Source: Apiospora phragmitis
Taxonomy: Eukaryota; Ascomycota; Sordariomycetes; Amphisphaeriales; Apiosporaceae
DNA length: 64,000 bases
Direction of reading: 5' to 3'
Assembly (NCBI GenBank): GCA_038363925.1
Contig: JAQQWL010000003.1
Location: 1,426,001-1,490,000, forward strand
In this document: in pieces, positions 11,576 through 22,939 of the stretch
Layout of the letters: each line of letters starts with the position of its first letter
Numbering within the stretch: the first letter of the stretch is position 1
Notes under the pieces: model-generated
What the model was told of the DNA's origin: nothing
Databases searched by the model: none
What the model saw: only the letters and a program-made list of their open reading frames with translations
Made by a program: the position numbers and the translations under genes

Positions 11576-12993
11576 AGGCCTTTGGCTCCCGTGAGAAGCG
11601 TGCACTGGCCGTCGGTACCGTTTTAAACTCCCACCCAGACTTTCTCGAACATGGGCTTGGAGCCCCCCTGAGCAACTCGGGGCTTAGGTTCGTGGACTTG
11701 GGAAACATACCATGTTTCCAACAAAATCTTCGCGCTGGGCACAACGCACCAACCCGTCATTGGTCTTGTTGATGTGCTTCCACACACCCGACACCGCCGC
11801 CAGATCCTTGTGCTCCAACAAGTAAGTACGTTGGCTCCATTCGAGGGTCGCGCCGAGCTGCCAGCAGATTGGCGGCCCCGGACTGGGGGTGCGCCGTGTT
11901 GTTCCCACGGCGCAAAGCGGGGTTCTCGGCGGCAAGGCGATCGCGGTCTTTTCCGGTGCTAGCTTCCGAGTACTCCATCGTCCAGGCCCAGAGCAGCCCG
12001 TTGCCCTTTTGCTTTTGGCTGTTGCAGGGCTCACCACTTCGAGAAAAAATTTCCTATTTGCAATAAATAAGATGGAATAGATTGAGGCTTCCGAGTATAT
12101 AGTTCAGAGTAACATTCAAAAAGAACGCCGAAAAATATTGGTCCGGGGCCCTCCAGAGCATCTATAATTAGTGGAGTATACGTTACCACAGGCGGGGCAA
12201 ATCGACACGATAATCAAAAGAGAGGGTGTAACCTAGAAAGGCGACGGAAACGCTCATCGCCAGCGGACTACCAAGTCTCATCAAGCGTGTGCCTAATATA
12301 TTAATCTAGATGTAATCTAGTCATTATAAACATCCTGCTTTTCTCAGACTAAGGTCAAGCGTAGGTTTGGTTCAAGACCTTGGTAGCCCCTTTTGGGGGG
12401 CAATTCTCCCACTTTCCCCCACCGAGATAGGATGTCTCACCTCCAGGCCTCTAACACAGCTCTATCAGCACCCCGAATAAGCAAGCATGCTAGAAATAGT
12501 AAACTGCAATATAGACTGATTCCGCAAAAGATGACAGGGAGAGAGACCCCCAGCTATGAATCCATGATCAGGCCCAAAAGAACGAGCGAAAGTCGATCCT
12601 TTGCTTATTTCCGGTGTGGCTGGCTCATTGTTTTTTTTCTTTGGCGAAATACTTTTATGACGTTTTCTCGAATAATATACAAGCTTATGGATGTTCCAGG
12701 GCCACATGAAGGAGAAGAAAAGCAAAATGCAGTAGGGAAGCCTGTCTACTAGTGCATTGCTAAAATAAAAATACCACAGCCTTATGACTCATTGGTCCTA
12801 TCGCATTTATCGTCTACATGGCACTCGTAATAGCACCGTTACGTCATATCAAAGTCATCCATTTGCGGTTTCCCCCGCCTAGTCTGGCGTAGGCCTGCTT
12901 CCCACGCAACTGCCCCCCTCACGTGCCTAGAGAGCAAATGGGCGAGCAGTAAAGGGAAAGCAAAGAAAGAAAGGTAGGAAAAGAGGAACAGGC
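11576..12993. other. Mostly non-coding stretch with a possible gene fragment
   Basis: On the minus strand, 12037-11684 has a 117-codon frame whose part LEWSQRTYLLEHKDLAAV reads like real protein, but I cannot assign it to a family and no start or neighbouring exon is evident. It may be the remnant of another decayed gene. From about 12,040 to 12,900 the sequence is moderately AT-rich with no supportable gene. The last 90 bp probably belong to the 3' UTR of the secreted protein gene. Confidence 0.35.
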
Positions 12994-13682
12994 TTAGCAG
13001 TGCCCGTCTGGCTGGGTAACCTTGACGTACCAGGCACCAAATCGGTCAGGCACGTAAGCCTCGCCGCTGACCCTCTCATTGTTGCGGAAGGAGCACTCCC
13101 GCAAGACCACAGCGGCCCCAGCGGCAACGACTCCAAAGTTTCGAAGCTCGATCCTCTCGTAGGTCTGTTTTTTGGTGGCAATAAAAGAGCAGAAATCAGT
13201 TACCAGTGAAATAGGCTGAGCATGGCTGTCATTGAGAAACCAAGGCCTAAATACTTGTTCCCTCAGACCATCAGGGGGGAAGGAGAGGGAGAGGGATAGT
13301 ATGTCAGAGGAAGAGAGAATAGGGAATAGGACCAAGCATGTGGAAAGGAGAAAAGAAAAGCGAAACTTACAGAGCCACACAGCCAGATAGCTGCGTCGAA
13401 AGAGCAGCTGACAGGGGCAGGGCCACAGCCCACAGAGACGATAGGTCTCTCATGCTCAATTTTAGCGAGGTAATCAACACCTTGCCAGACGCGATATTTT
13501 CTCGGTCGTCTGCCCTTGTTGCAAAGACGGGTTTGGAATGTAGTTTTGTCCGCCTCGTCTACGAACTCGATCTCGGTCATGTTGCTATGCTGCTGCTCCG
13601 CGATGGCGCCGTTGTGCTGAGGGGCGCAGGCCGCCGGGGCACTGGCGGCCGCCAGAAAAGTGGCCAACAAGGTGAAGCGCAT
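12994..13682 (-). CDS. Small secreted cysteine-rich protein, unknown function
   Basis: Two minus-strand exons are proposed: 13682-13371 (104 codons) and 13164-12994 (56 codons plus TGA... frame end at the codon following GHC). The intron of 206 bp starts GTAAGTTTC and ends AAACAG and keeps the frame. The protein is about 160 residues. It starts with MRFTLLATFLAAASAP, a clear signal peptide with a likely cleavage after the Ala-rich end. The mature part has six cysteines (in RLCN, VGCG, VSCS, WLCG, RECS and the final GHC), which could form three disulfides. No family was recognised. Size, secretion signal and even cysteine count fit a fungal effector-type protein, which is inference. The intron is long for this genome, so an extra small exon inside it cannot be ruled out. 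Unlike its neighbours it shows no stop or frameshift. Confidence 0.55.
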
Positions 13683-14303
13683 CGTGGGGGCGAGTTACGG
13701 TGCGCGGATGCAGCTGAAGAGTCTTTCTTCCTGAGGATTAGCGGACTGGACTGGACGAGAGTTCGATGGCGGATATGTCGAACCTTTGAGATTTCTGTCT
13801 TCTGATCGTGTTCAGTCAGTTTAAGGACCCGAGAGATGGGAGAGGCAAACCAGATCATACTTATATGGATGACTGGGAAAAGTCTGTGAGGGCTTTGAAG
13901 CCACCGGGCGCACCGGCTTCTTTTTGGATTATATATGGAAAGAACCTGCTCGTTATGGGGGCTTTCTCCCCCCGTTCTCAATGGGCTGACTTGATATTGA
14001 GTCAAAATTGAGAAAGAATAAACCCGGTTGCTGGGCATGGTGTCATTGCCATGGTCTGAGGTAGCACCCTCAGCTGCCCACAAGCAACATGCCACTGAGA
14101 TAGTGACGGTACTTCAGGTGGTGATGCAACAAACTGTCAAGCTCATCCGGATGACGTGCTGCGCTAGCGGCTTGGAAAGGGGGGCTGATGCGCCAGCCCT
14201 CAGTATAATTCTCTCGAAAGACCTCCTCTCCACCACCATGCTTAATATCCCATGCCCGTTCCGAATAGGCTTTTATTCCTGCGCACTACTCCTCCACTAG
14301 GCC
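13683..14303. promoter_or_regulatory. Intergenic region between divergent secreted-protein and chromate-transporter genes
   Basis: The two genes point away from each other, so the 621 bp hold both promoters. Pyrimidine-rich and AT-rich tracts are present (for example 13,970-14,030). No gene and no specific binding site were recognised. Confidence 0.45.
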
Positions 14304-16114
14304 ATGGTTGTCGAAAACCCCCAAACCGTCCTGCGCCGGGCTGTCCAAGGCGCCTCGGATACCCTGCGGGTCAATTGGCACCTAGGCTTCGCGGCCTTCG
14401 GCGGACCCCCGGTCCACTTCAAAATCGTGAGTAGACGGAAAGCCATTCATTCCATCGAGCCCCGGTTGGCAAGATCTGTTACTGACCACTGCAAATCATA
14501 CGTAGTTCCACGACAAGTTCGTGAAGAGGCTCAAATGGATTGACGAGCAGATGGTAACCATTACTTTATAAATGCGCCCTCGACCCACCGGCCTAAGCAA
14601 CCCCTGCTTCATCTCCAGAACGTGTACGATGCTGACGGCCTGATTCGACTTAGTACTAAGAGCTATTCAACATATCACAAGCCCTATGTGGTCCGGCAAG
14701 CACCAAGATGCTTTATTGCATCAACCTGATACATGGCCGTGTGGCAAATGCTATCTTCAGCTTCGTCTTGTGGTGGTAAGCCCAGTTTATTCTGCTTCAT
14801 ACTACCAAATGAGATTGTTGATTGAAACGTAACCGAAAAAACGACTCCCACGTTCTAATCCTCTCGAATTACTAATGCATACTAATATAGTCTACCTGGC
14901 GCCCTGGGATGCTCGGCCTGTCCATCGGCGTGTCGAACGTAAGCGAGGCCCTGCCGGGGCCCGTCTACTCCCTGCTCTCGGGCCTCAACTCTGCCACCGT
15001 GGGCATCATCACGCTCGCGGCGGTGGAGCTGTCGGACAAGGCCGTCACGGACAAGCTCACGCGCGTCATTGTGTTCCTAACCGCTTCGGCCGGCATGCTG
15101 TACAACGCGCTCTGGTACTTCCCCGTGCTCGTTTTCGCCGCCGGCTGCGCCACCGTCGTGCACGACTACCGCTGGGTCCATCCGCCGGCCCGAGCTGCCT
15201 GGCGCTGGCTTAGGCCGCCCGGGACGGGGGCCCGAAGAAGAGACGCTGACGATGTGGAAGAGCGGGCATCGGGCGTCTCGACGCCAGCAGTACCGCTTCG
15301 GATACCACAAACGGGAATAGATAGTCTCCATTTCCGCCGGGACATGACGGCGGAATCCACTAGGGCCAACAACGACAACGACAACAACACCGCAAGCCAA
15401 ACCGGGCCCGAACCTCGCGTGATCCCCCAAGAGTATCGGCTCAGTATGTCCTGGAAAGCCGGCATCGGTATCATCGGCGTCTTCTTCACGACCTTTATTG
15501 CCGTCATGGTTCTGCGCGGCTCCCTATCCCAAACGCCACCCTTCCTCTTCCGCCTTTTCGCCAACATGTACCTAGCGGGGACCATCATCTTCGGTGGGGG
15601 CCCCGTGGTGATCCCGCTTCTGCGCGAGTACGTCGTGGCGGAGGGGTGGGTCAGCCTGCGCGACTTTCTCGTGGGGCTCGCGGTGGCGCAGGCGTTCCCG
15701 GCCCCAACTTTAACTTTGCCGTCTTTCTAGGGGGGCTGGCGGCCATCAACCAGGGCTCGCCTCTCATCGCCGGGTCCGTCATCGCGTTTCTGGGCATCTT
15801 CCTGCCGGGGATCGTGCTCGTGCACGGGACCATGGGGGTCTGGGGCGGACTGCGGAGCCGCCGCTGGGTCAAGTCAGGGGTCCGGGGCCTCAATGCGGAG
15901 CCGTGGGGCTTGTCTACACGGCCGTGTACCGCATCTGGCAGGTGGCTACATCGACATGGGCTTCCAGTCGGGGAGGAGCCTCGGGGACGATCCGTGGTGG
16001 GTGGTTGTGGCCGCGAGCGCCTACGTGGGGGGTAGGTATTTTGGCGTGGTGCCGCCCATAGCCATAGTCCTGGGATCTGTGCTGGGGCTCGTGAGGTATG
16101 GTGTGGTTAACTAA
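14304..16114 (+). pseudogene. Chromate ion transporter (CHR family), disrupted
   Basis: Exons: 14304-14426, 14506-14553, 14654-14775 and 14891-16114, with introns starting GTGAGT, GTAACC and GTAAGC. The product is a two-half fungal chromate transporter: N-half NWHLGFAAFGGPPVHF, FHDKFVKRLKWIDEQ, GPASTKMLYCINL and LLSGLNSATVGII; C-half FGGGPVVIPLL...FLVGLAVAQAFP and GPNFNFAVFLGGLAA, each with several hydrophobic membrane segments. The family exports chromate from the cytosol. The frame is broken by TAA at 14657-14659, where the family has Gln (Y-Q-E-L-F), and by four single-base losses, at the G runs 14906-14908, 15700-15701, 15897-15898 and 15944-15945. Each is repaired in concept by one G. 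The end is the TAA near 16,112. Either this is a recent pseudogene or the G runs are under-called in the assembly; the stop at 14657 is a substitution and is not explained by that. Confidence 0.9.
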
Positions 16115-16442
16115 TAGCGGAAAAAGCTGGAAGCCTGGATCTACCTCGGATATACGCCTCTCATAATTGACTAATAGTGTTTTTAGGTGGGCGGGGTAGA
16201 ATATACGAGCTACCCCTATTTGACCAGAAGGTACCAAAATAGGGTAGCTCGTATATTTTGACTCCCCATGTATCCCATACTTTATCTTTTTTTGGAACCA
16301 CTGCCACGAACCTACAAGTATCGATCACTACTGGGACGCGGAGGGAAGTGATAACTTCCGACAGAAAATAATCAGATAAATATATGTACGGTACTAACTA
16401 ATAAGAAGAGAACATACCAAAAGAGAAAAAGACTCTACAGTG
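16115..16442. other. Intergenic stretch with hairpin
   Basis: There is no gene here. It contains the inverted repeat described separately and an AT-rich tail (16,360-16,440) next to the Cys-rich relic. Two copies of a TAACTAATAG-like word flank the end of the transporter (about 16,110 and 16,170). Confidence 0.5.
16200..16257. repeat. Inverted repeat, about 21-bp arms with 15-bp loop
   Basis: The left arm AATATACGAGCTACCCCTAT (from 16200) and the right arm ending GTAGCTCGTATATT (to 16257) are reverse complements except for one extra C. The loop is about 15 bp. It could be the end of a miniature inverted-repeat element or a transcript hairpin near the transporter 3' end. No second copy was noticed in the window. 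Confidence 0.75.
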
Positions 16443-17652
16443 CTATATACATAAAGAAGAAGAAAAGAAAATGATACTTAAGAAAGCCGAATAATTAAGC
16501 AGAATATCCCTGATGGGGTGCATTACCCCCGTCGCCACCCACTGCGACAATACTGCTTCACTAGCCTCCGCCAACTCCCGTCGTCGCCCAAGCGTAGGTG
16601 CCACTGGCACAGCACGTGGGGAGCCGGACGAGCAGACATTCTCGCCACAGTCGCACAAAGGACAGCTAGCGTTCCCACATCAGCCGGGCGAGTTGTCGTT
16701 GCACCCGTTTTCGCCGCAGTTGCACGGGCTGCCCCGGTCGAGCTTGCACCGGTCGTCGCACGTCGGCGGGTCCGGCTGTTCTGGCTCCTCCGGATCCTCC
16801 GGCTCCGGCTCGTCTGGATCCGGGTCATCCTGGCCACTGTCGTCCACGTCGAAGCAGGAGGTGCCGTCTCCGTACGAGCAGGTGGTCGTCGAAGGCGCCA
16901 TCGCACCCGAGGTATGCGTACGCCTTGTGGTCTAGTAGGCCGCCGCCGGAGGGCAGTTGCCGGGTTGCCACCTGCGCCGCCGCCGCCGCCGCCGCCGCCG
17001 ATGCCGCGGCTCTTTTCGCGGGGGAAGGCGCGGGCCCGGACGGGACGGTGGCTGCGGGGACCTTGATCCAGGACTCGTCGACCTTGTCGGGGTCGTGGAT
17101 ATCGAGGCTCCCGTCGGACACGGTGATGTTGTCGTTGTGGCCGCCGCCGCCCTTCCCGCTGCCGCCGCCGGCCAGCTACCGCACCTCGGCGGGCGAGACC
17201 TCGTTGAGCCCCCGGCGGCGGCCGCGGCGCTTCCGCAGCATGGCGGGCCCGCTGCAGCCCGCAAAGTTGTCGCAGGAGTAGTAGCGGGCGCCGCGCTTGC
17301 GGTCCTTCGAGTGGTCGAATCCCCCCCCCCGGGGCCCACGCGCCGTGGGCGAGCTCGGACTGGCCCGGGAGGGGAACTGGCAGTACTGGCTGGCCATGGA
17401 GGCCGTCATGATCCGCGTCGTGGCGCCGGCTTTGTTTCTGTTGATCTGGGTGGTGCGGGCGAAGATTCTGCTACCCCACCAGCTATAGAGGTTAGTAATA
17501 ATGGACGAAACAGAGACGGCGAGGGGAGGAGGGTGGTGCGACGAAATGGCTCGGGTCATTGTGGACTTACGGATCGTACACTCTTTCACCACGGTTTGTC
17601 TTGGCTTTGTACTTATTTTAATCAAACAAAAGCAATATTGGGAAAACTGCAC
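16443..17652 (-). pseudogene. Relic of a Cys-rich, Pro/Asp-rich modular protein
   Basis: On the minus strand a coding-like stretch runs from about 17,480 to 16,443. It contains ARYYSCDNFAGCSGPAML, then a TAG stop (17178-17176) inside EVR-stop-LAGGG, then SLDIHDPDKVDESWIKVPA, a poly-Ala run coded by a GCC-type repeat (about 16,976-17,000), a change of frame near 16,900, an acidic Pro linker (repeated DP/EP), and a tail with two related units C-N-C-G-E-N-G-C...NSP and C-D-C-G-E-N-V-C...GSP. A TGA at 16682-16680 separates the two units. I do not recognise the family. The layout suggests an extracellular or cell-wall protein, but no signal peptide was found. An intron could explain the frame change; it cannot explain the two in-frame stops easily. 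Confidence 0.5.
16976..17001. repeat. GCC/CGC trinucleotide microsatellite
   Basis: Eight or nine near-perfect CGC/GCC units in tandem. On the minus strand they encode the poly-Ala run of the Cys-rich relic. Confidence 0.8.
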
Positions 17653-17994
17653 CGATATCGCCTACCCGAACACGACCTTGTGGTTAGCCCTTATTTTGCT
17701 TGATCAATCCGATGTTTATAAAAGTCGGTGGCCTATCAGCTGTACCATCCCATTGGTTGATAGAGGCGTAGACGTTCCCATCAGGGGCAACGCGGGCGAA
17801 ATCATCATAACCTAGTACAAAAGGGGTATTAGTCATACATGTAAAGAAAGCGTTCTTCAAGGACTACAGTGAGTTAATTCGTATCGTTGAGATCTAGAAA
17901 ATGAACACCGCGCGGGATGCAGTTGCCCGCGACGCTCAGATCGGCAATCCTGGTGAAGGCGCCTCCGCGAAATCTACCGAATTTGACATTAGTA
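17653..17994. other. Transition from GC-balanced DNA to the AT-rich block
   Basis: There is no gene. It is the last unaffected sequence before the terminal inverted repeat. The dinucleotide TA at 17,993-17,994 is the presumed insertion target copy. Confidence 0.6.
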
Positions 17995-18038
17995 ACGTAC
18001 GTCACCCCATAATTGACCCCCCCCCTGTAATTGACCCC
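17995..18038 (+). repeat. Left terminal inverted repeat (Fot/pogo type)
   Basis: It begins ACGTACGTCACCCCATAATT, followed by a C run and a second TGTAATTGACCCC unit, so the end itself holds two related TAATTGACCC words. It is preceded by TA. It matches the right end in reverse complement, apart from mostly C-to-T/G-to-A changes in the right copy. Confidence 0.88.
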
Positions 18039-21000
18039 TGTCGACCTCCACCACGATTCACCGCCATTTCGATTTAAAAAGAGATTTCTCAACGAATTCT
18101 AATACGAATTGTTTCATTCTTTTAAATATATACTAATTTATTGATAGTGCGTTTATATATTAAAAACGATATCTCTACCGCTATTTAAAATATAGCAAGT
18201 AGTAAATTTATTTATAAGGCTACTCTTTATTAAGGTATTTTATAGTCTATTTTTATTAATTAACTTTACGGTTAATAATTACGTTAAGAATTAAAGTCTA
18301 TTTATTAAAAGCTCTCTTTAGTTTAAAAAAAGTATTTAATAGATTAAATTTTAATTTAAAAAGCTTTTAACGTTATATTAATATATAACGTATCTTATAA
18401 GCGAATATCACATTTTTTTTATACCTTTTTAATAAAATATAAATTAATTTTATTATAACGTATTTAATATATTAAAATTAATCGGAATCCTTATCTTTAG
18501 ATATTTCTATATTATTTTAATAAGTACGCGTATTATACCTGGGCTCTCCGCAGATTTTATAGCGTTATAAACGTGTCTTAAACGTTCTCGTATAACTACT
18601 CTTTTAACGCGATTCGTTTTATAACTATTTATTAACGTCCTTTTAAAACTATAAGTCTTTTTTAGCTTATATACGAAATAATTTTCTATTTTATAGCCGT
18701 TTCTTTTTCGTACGGCGGCGCCGGCTAAGTATTTTATTTACTTTTCGAAGTGTCGCGTTCTTATTTTTTAAAAAAATAACTCGGTATATAATATACGTTA
18801 TAACTTTTACGATTTAATTAAAACTAATTAAAATAAACGTTAAAAAGCTATTTTAATACCGTACAATACGGTTTCGAACGTATTCGGTTTAAAATTAAGC
18901 TTTAATCGGGTTGTTTAAGGTTTTTAATTCTTAAGGAATAAGTAGGCCGGAAAACGTCCCCGGAGGTATTAAAGTATATAGCTTTATATCTAATTATAAA
19001 ATAATATATTCTAGATTATACAAGACGAGTCCTATCTTTTAAAAGCTTCTTTATATATTCGAAACGGTAAAAATCGCTTAAAACGCTTTTAAAAACGTTA
19101 ATAAAAAGTCTTTCTTTAAAATATAAGTAATATACGCCTATATAAAATATTTAATTTCTTTCTTATACGCCCCTTTTAATATATGAAAATAGCCGATATT
19201 AAAAGGTTAAAGTTAATATAGCGAATAAGAAGGTATATAAAGTGTAATAATCGAGTTTTTTTTATAATAGAGCTCGAAAGCTATCGAGTAGTGATTTTTA
19301 TAGCCGTCCAGGATTAAAAGGCGATAACAACCCTTTATATAAAACTTAATATATTAATTAAAGTGTCGAATTTAGTCCTCGCCTTTTTTATTCGTGGTTA
19401 AATTATTTTTAGTAATTATAATTACCTAGGCCTTTAGTAATAAGCTATTTTCGTACTAGGAAGAGAGGTGCGTTTTCCCGGTAAAAATAATATACGGAGG
19501 GATAGCGTAACCGTGTAATCCGACGTCTTAAATAATTATAACTTATTCCCGGTTTTTTTATTATATTACCCTAGGCTTTTCGTATTAATCGGAGGTGGTT
19601 ATAACTATTTCGAACGAGATTTAATTTATAAGAAAGCCGGTCTTATTAAAGTTATAGATATCCTCTTTTTAAATCCCGTATTTATAAATTATATTCCGTA
19701 TAAAGGTAAACTACGCGCGATATACGTCGGGATCTTTATAAAGGACTTTTTAATAATTAATTTTTCGATTAAAACGCGTTTAGAGGTTTAATTATTATCG
19801 TATAAAATTAGAGGCTTAATTAACGCCGACGCGTCCCGCGTTACGTAAATTAAATAATTAATTCGTTATATCTTTTATATTACTTAATTAAGGAAAAAAC
19901 GATCGGGTATTTAAATTAATAATATATTAAATAATCGTATTTTTTTTAGAATTTAGAAGTTTTTAAGAATTCGTAAATATTTCGCGTTATATAAATTAAT
20001 TATTTCGTTTACGCTATAAAGTTTTTAATAAAACGTAATAAATTAATACAGCTTTTTATACGTTTAAATTTAAGTCTTCTTAAAACGCTTAAAACATTAA
20101 AATTATATTTTTTTTTTAAAGTTATAGCATTTTCGGAAGTAAAAAAATATAAAAAAAGGTTAAGGCTATAAAGAAATTTATAAAAATAGGATATTCGCTT
20201 ATATAGAATATTCGCTTGTGGGATACGTTACGTAAATTAAAAAACTAGCTTAGCGCGTTTTAGCCCTTTATAATAACCTTATACTATTAGGTAAAAACTA
20301 GATAAATTTATTCCTTCGATATTATTTAGCCTTATAAACGAAGAGGTAACGTTATATTAACTCTTAGCGCATTAATAAAGTATTAGTTAAAGTAATTAAA
20401 TCTTAGTTTTTAATTAAATTACATATACTTTAAATTTAAGCTATTAAATTTAAAAATAAGTATAATATAAACGAGCACAGTATTTTAAAAAATTAAAGAA
20501 GTATTAGCTTTATAATAAATAATTCGAAATTATGTTTTATTTAATAAAAATAGCTTAGTTTAAAGTATTAAATAATTATATTAAAATATATATCGATACT
20601 TAATATAGTTATCTCTCCTTTAATAATTTATAAAAGTAAATCGATTTAAAAGTAGTAGTTTCTTTAAAACCTCGATAAATTTAACAGATAAAAGTTAAAT
20701 ATAACTAATAAAAGCGAAACGAATAACGAAATCGTTATTAAATAGTTCGAAAATATCTTTATACTAGAAATTACCTCGAACGATTTAAAAGATACTAGTT
20801 TATTTATTTTAAATAAGTATAATAGTTATATAATGAATAACTTTATACCCCTTTATTATTAAAATAATATTTACTTATTATTTTTACCTTTTTATTTATT
20901 ATATATTCTTTAACCCCTTAATACTAAGGCTTTTACTTTTATAGAAGCTTATTATCGAAAAGAGATTAGTTTTTTATACTTATTAACGAATTTAGCCCTT

Positions 21001-21475
21001 ATTAATAAATAAAACTTCTTTATATATTATGCTAAAGCTTATAAAAAAGCTTTATCGGCTTAAACTATTAAGGGTGATTAGTGTAATAGTGGTTTTTAGC
21101 TCGTATATATTACTAAGTTACTTATTAGCCCTCTTTTATTTAAAAATAATAATCGAAAGCGATTAAAAGAGATAATATAAGCTTTAGTTAATTAAAATAA
21201 AGCCGTTACACTTATTTAAACTCTTTTAATTAATAATATATTATAATTAATATTAAAAAAGTGTAACGTAGTTTATTATTAAATCGGTTATATTATTAAG
21301 TCGGCCACTTTTTTTATATTTTATTATTTATATATAAATTAATTTAACCTTAACGCTTTAAATTAATTAAAATTACTCTTTATTCGATTCATTATTTAAT
21401 TTTATATTTCTTTTATATATTCGCATATTATACTCTATTTCGCCGTAAATATTTTAACGCCTTTTACCGGCCGCT
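18039..21475 (-). mobile_element. Fot1/pogo-like DDE transposase relic (left copy)
   Basis: Read on the minus strand, the RIP-mutated frame keeps recognisable Fot/pogo transposase blocks: YNFNKTGF (near 19,640; the family has D-E-T-G-F, here Asp to Asn and Glu to Lys), YAIPPYIIFTGKTHLSSW (near 19,480) and LLILDG (near 19,310), which still has the second catalytic Asp. Many TAA/TAG stops occur. The transposase would have nicked at TIRs and inserted at TA. The stretch from about 20,800 to 21,475 is not assigned; it has no block I recognise and may be a further relic. Confidence 0.72.
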
Positions 21476-22212
21476 TGTAACGAATACTATCTAGGTTTTA
21501 AAAGAAACCTAGTAAGACGTACTAAGGTTTATGTTTAATAATACGAGAGAGTATTCGAACGTGCGATAAAAGTCCGCCTTTATCGATATAATATGTAATA
21601 GCTGTAAAAATAAAGGTAATTAAGGTGCGTAGATTTAAAAATATTTATAATAAAATTATTAAAGTTATTTATTTTATTTATTTTATTAATAAATTAAATT
21701 AATATTTAAATTAATTATTAAAGTAAAATGTATTTATATAAAATATATAAAAAACGTTTATTGTTATATATTTAATCTTTTTTTTATTAATTTAATTAAA
21801 TTCTTAAGGATTTTATAGTTTTCGCGAGATTTTATCGAGTTAGCTCTCGGGTTCTCCTTACGATCCCGAGAGTTATTACCGGTCCTTAGTCTTATTTTAT
21901 TATAACTTATTTATTTTTAGTTATTTATTTCGTATTATTTATTTCGTACTATCTCTTATACGCTATTTTAAAGTAGCTACGTCGAATATTATTTATTATT
22001 ATAGTGCTAGTTATTACCGGAGCTAGTCATCGTAAGTTTTTTTTATTAATTAATAGGGCTTTTATTAATTTAGTAGGGTTTCGTTAACTAATAGGGTTTT
22101 AATAATTAATAGGGCTTAGAGTTATACTAGGTCTTTATATAAAGGTTCGAGGTATCGTAGGGCCGTACCGTGAAGTGGTTTCTAGGCCACACGGTTAGGC
22201 TAGGTTATAATA
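21476..22212 (-). repeat. Gypsy A 3' LTR (737 bp)
   Basis: It starts TGTAACGAATAC and ends GGTTATAATA, that is TG...CA with the last C turned to T. The same ends and length are seen in the LTR at 60,289-61,025. Confidence 0.82.
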
Positions 22213-22379
22213 TTATTTCTTCTCTTTTATTTATTTTATCTTTAAAATAGTTTAGTTATTATAAATATTTACGAGTTACCGTTATATTAAGATTTTTATA
22301 AGTTCTTTTATTTTTATTTTTTTATAATATATATTTATTATATCGTTTAATTATATCGAAAAGCGTCGTATATTAAAAT

Positions 22380-22930
22380 AGCTTAGGACAGAAAAGTCCC
22401 GTATTTATAATCTTCTTACTTAGGCTATCTTTTAAAGTCTCGTCGAAATGTTAAACAGTTGTTCCTACTATATTCGTCGTGGCTTTATCTATCGGTCCTC
22501 GCCGGATAACTCTTCCCGGTATAGCGAATACGTTATTAATTACTAATCTAGGTATAATATAAACTTTTCGGTTAAGGTATTAATAAACGCCGCCCTTTAA
22601 TATTTAAAATTAGAGGCCGAAATCGAGGAAGTCGAGGAGCGTCGTCTCGAAATAAACGTAAAGGTGCAGCGTTTTCGAAAATAAAAAAAACTATAATTCG
22701 AGAAGATAATACGTGCTATTTAATGGGGCCTAAACTCCGTCGAGGAGTTAAAACGTATAAAGCGAGAGGAGGTAAAAGAAGAAGCTCGTTATAAAGCTAT
22801 ATTTAAACTAGCTCCTAAGGAGGTTCCGATATTATTTTCCGATTTCTTATTTAATTAAGATACCGTATATCCTAACGTATTATTAAAGCCGTTATTATTA
22901 ATAAAGTTTTTTAGCGGCGTTCTTTAAATA
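22380..22930 (+). pseudogene. Accessory ORF of gypsy A, opposite to pol
   Basis: A coding-like stretch lies on the plus strand, between the 3' LTR and the integrase end of pol, which is on the minus strand. It reads YIRRGF...SSPDNSSRYSEY, where RIP has probably turned Cys codons into Tyr (TGC/TGT to TAC/TAT), followed by a charged coiled-coil-like part with EVEERRLEI and WGLNSVEELKR. Similar ORFs sit in the same place in the other gypsy copies. Function unknown. Confidence 0.6.
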
Positions 22931-22939
22931 TTTTCTAAG

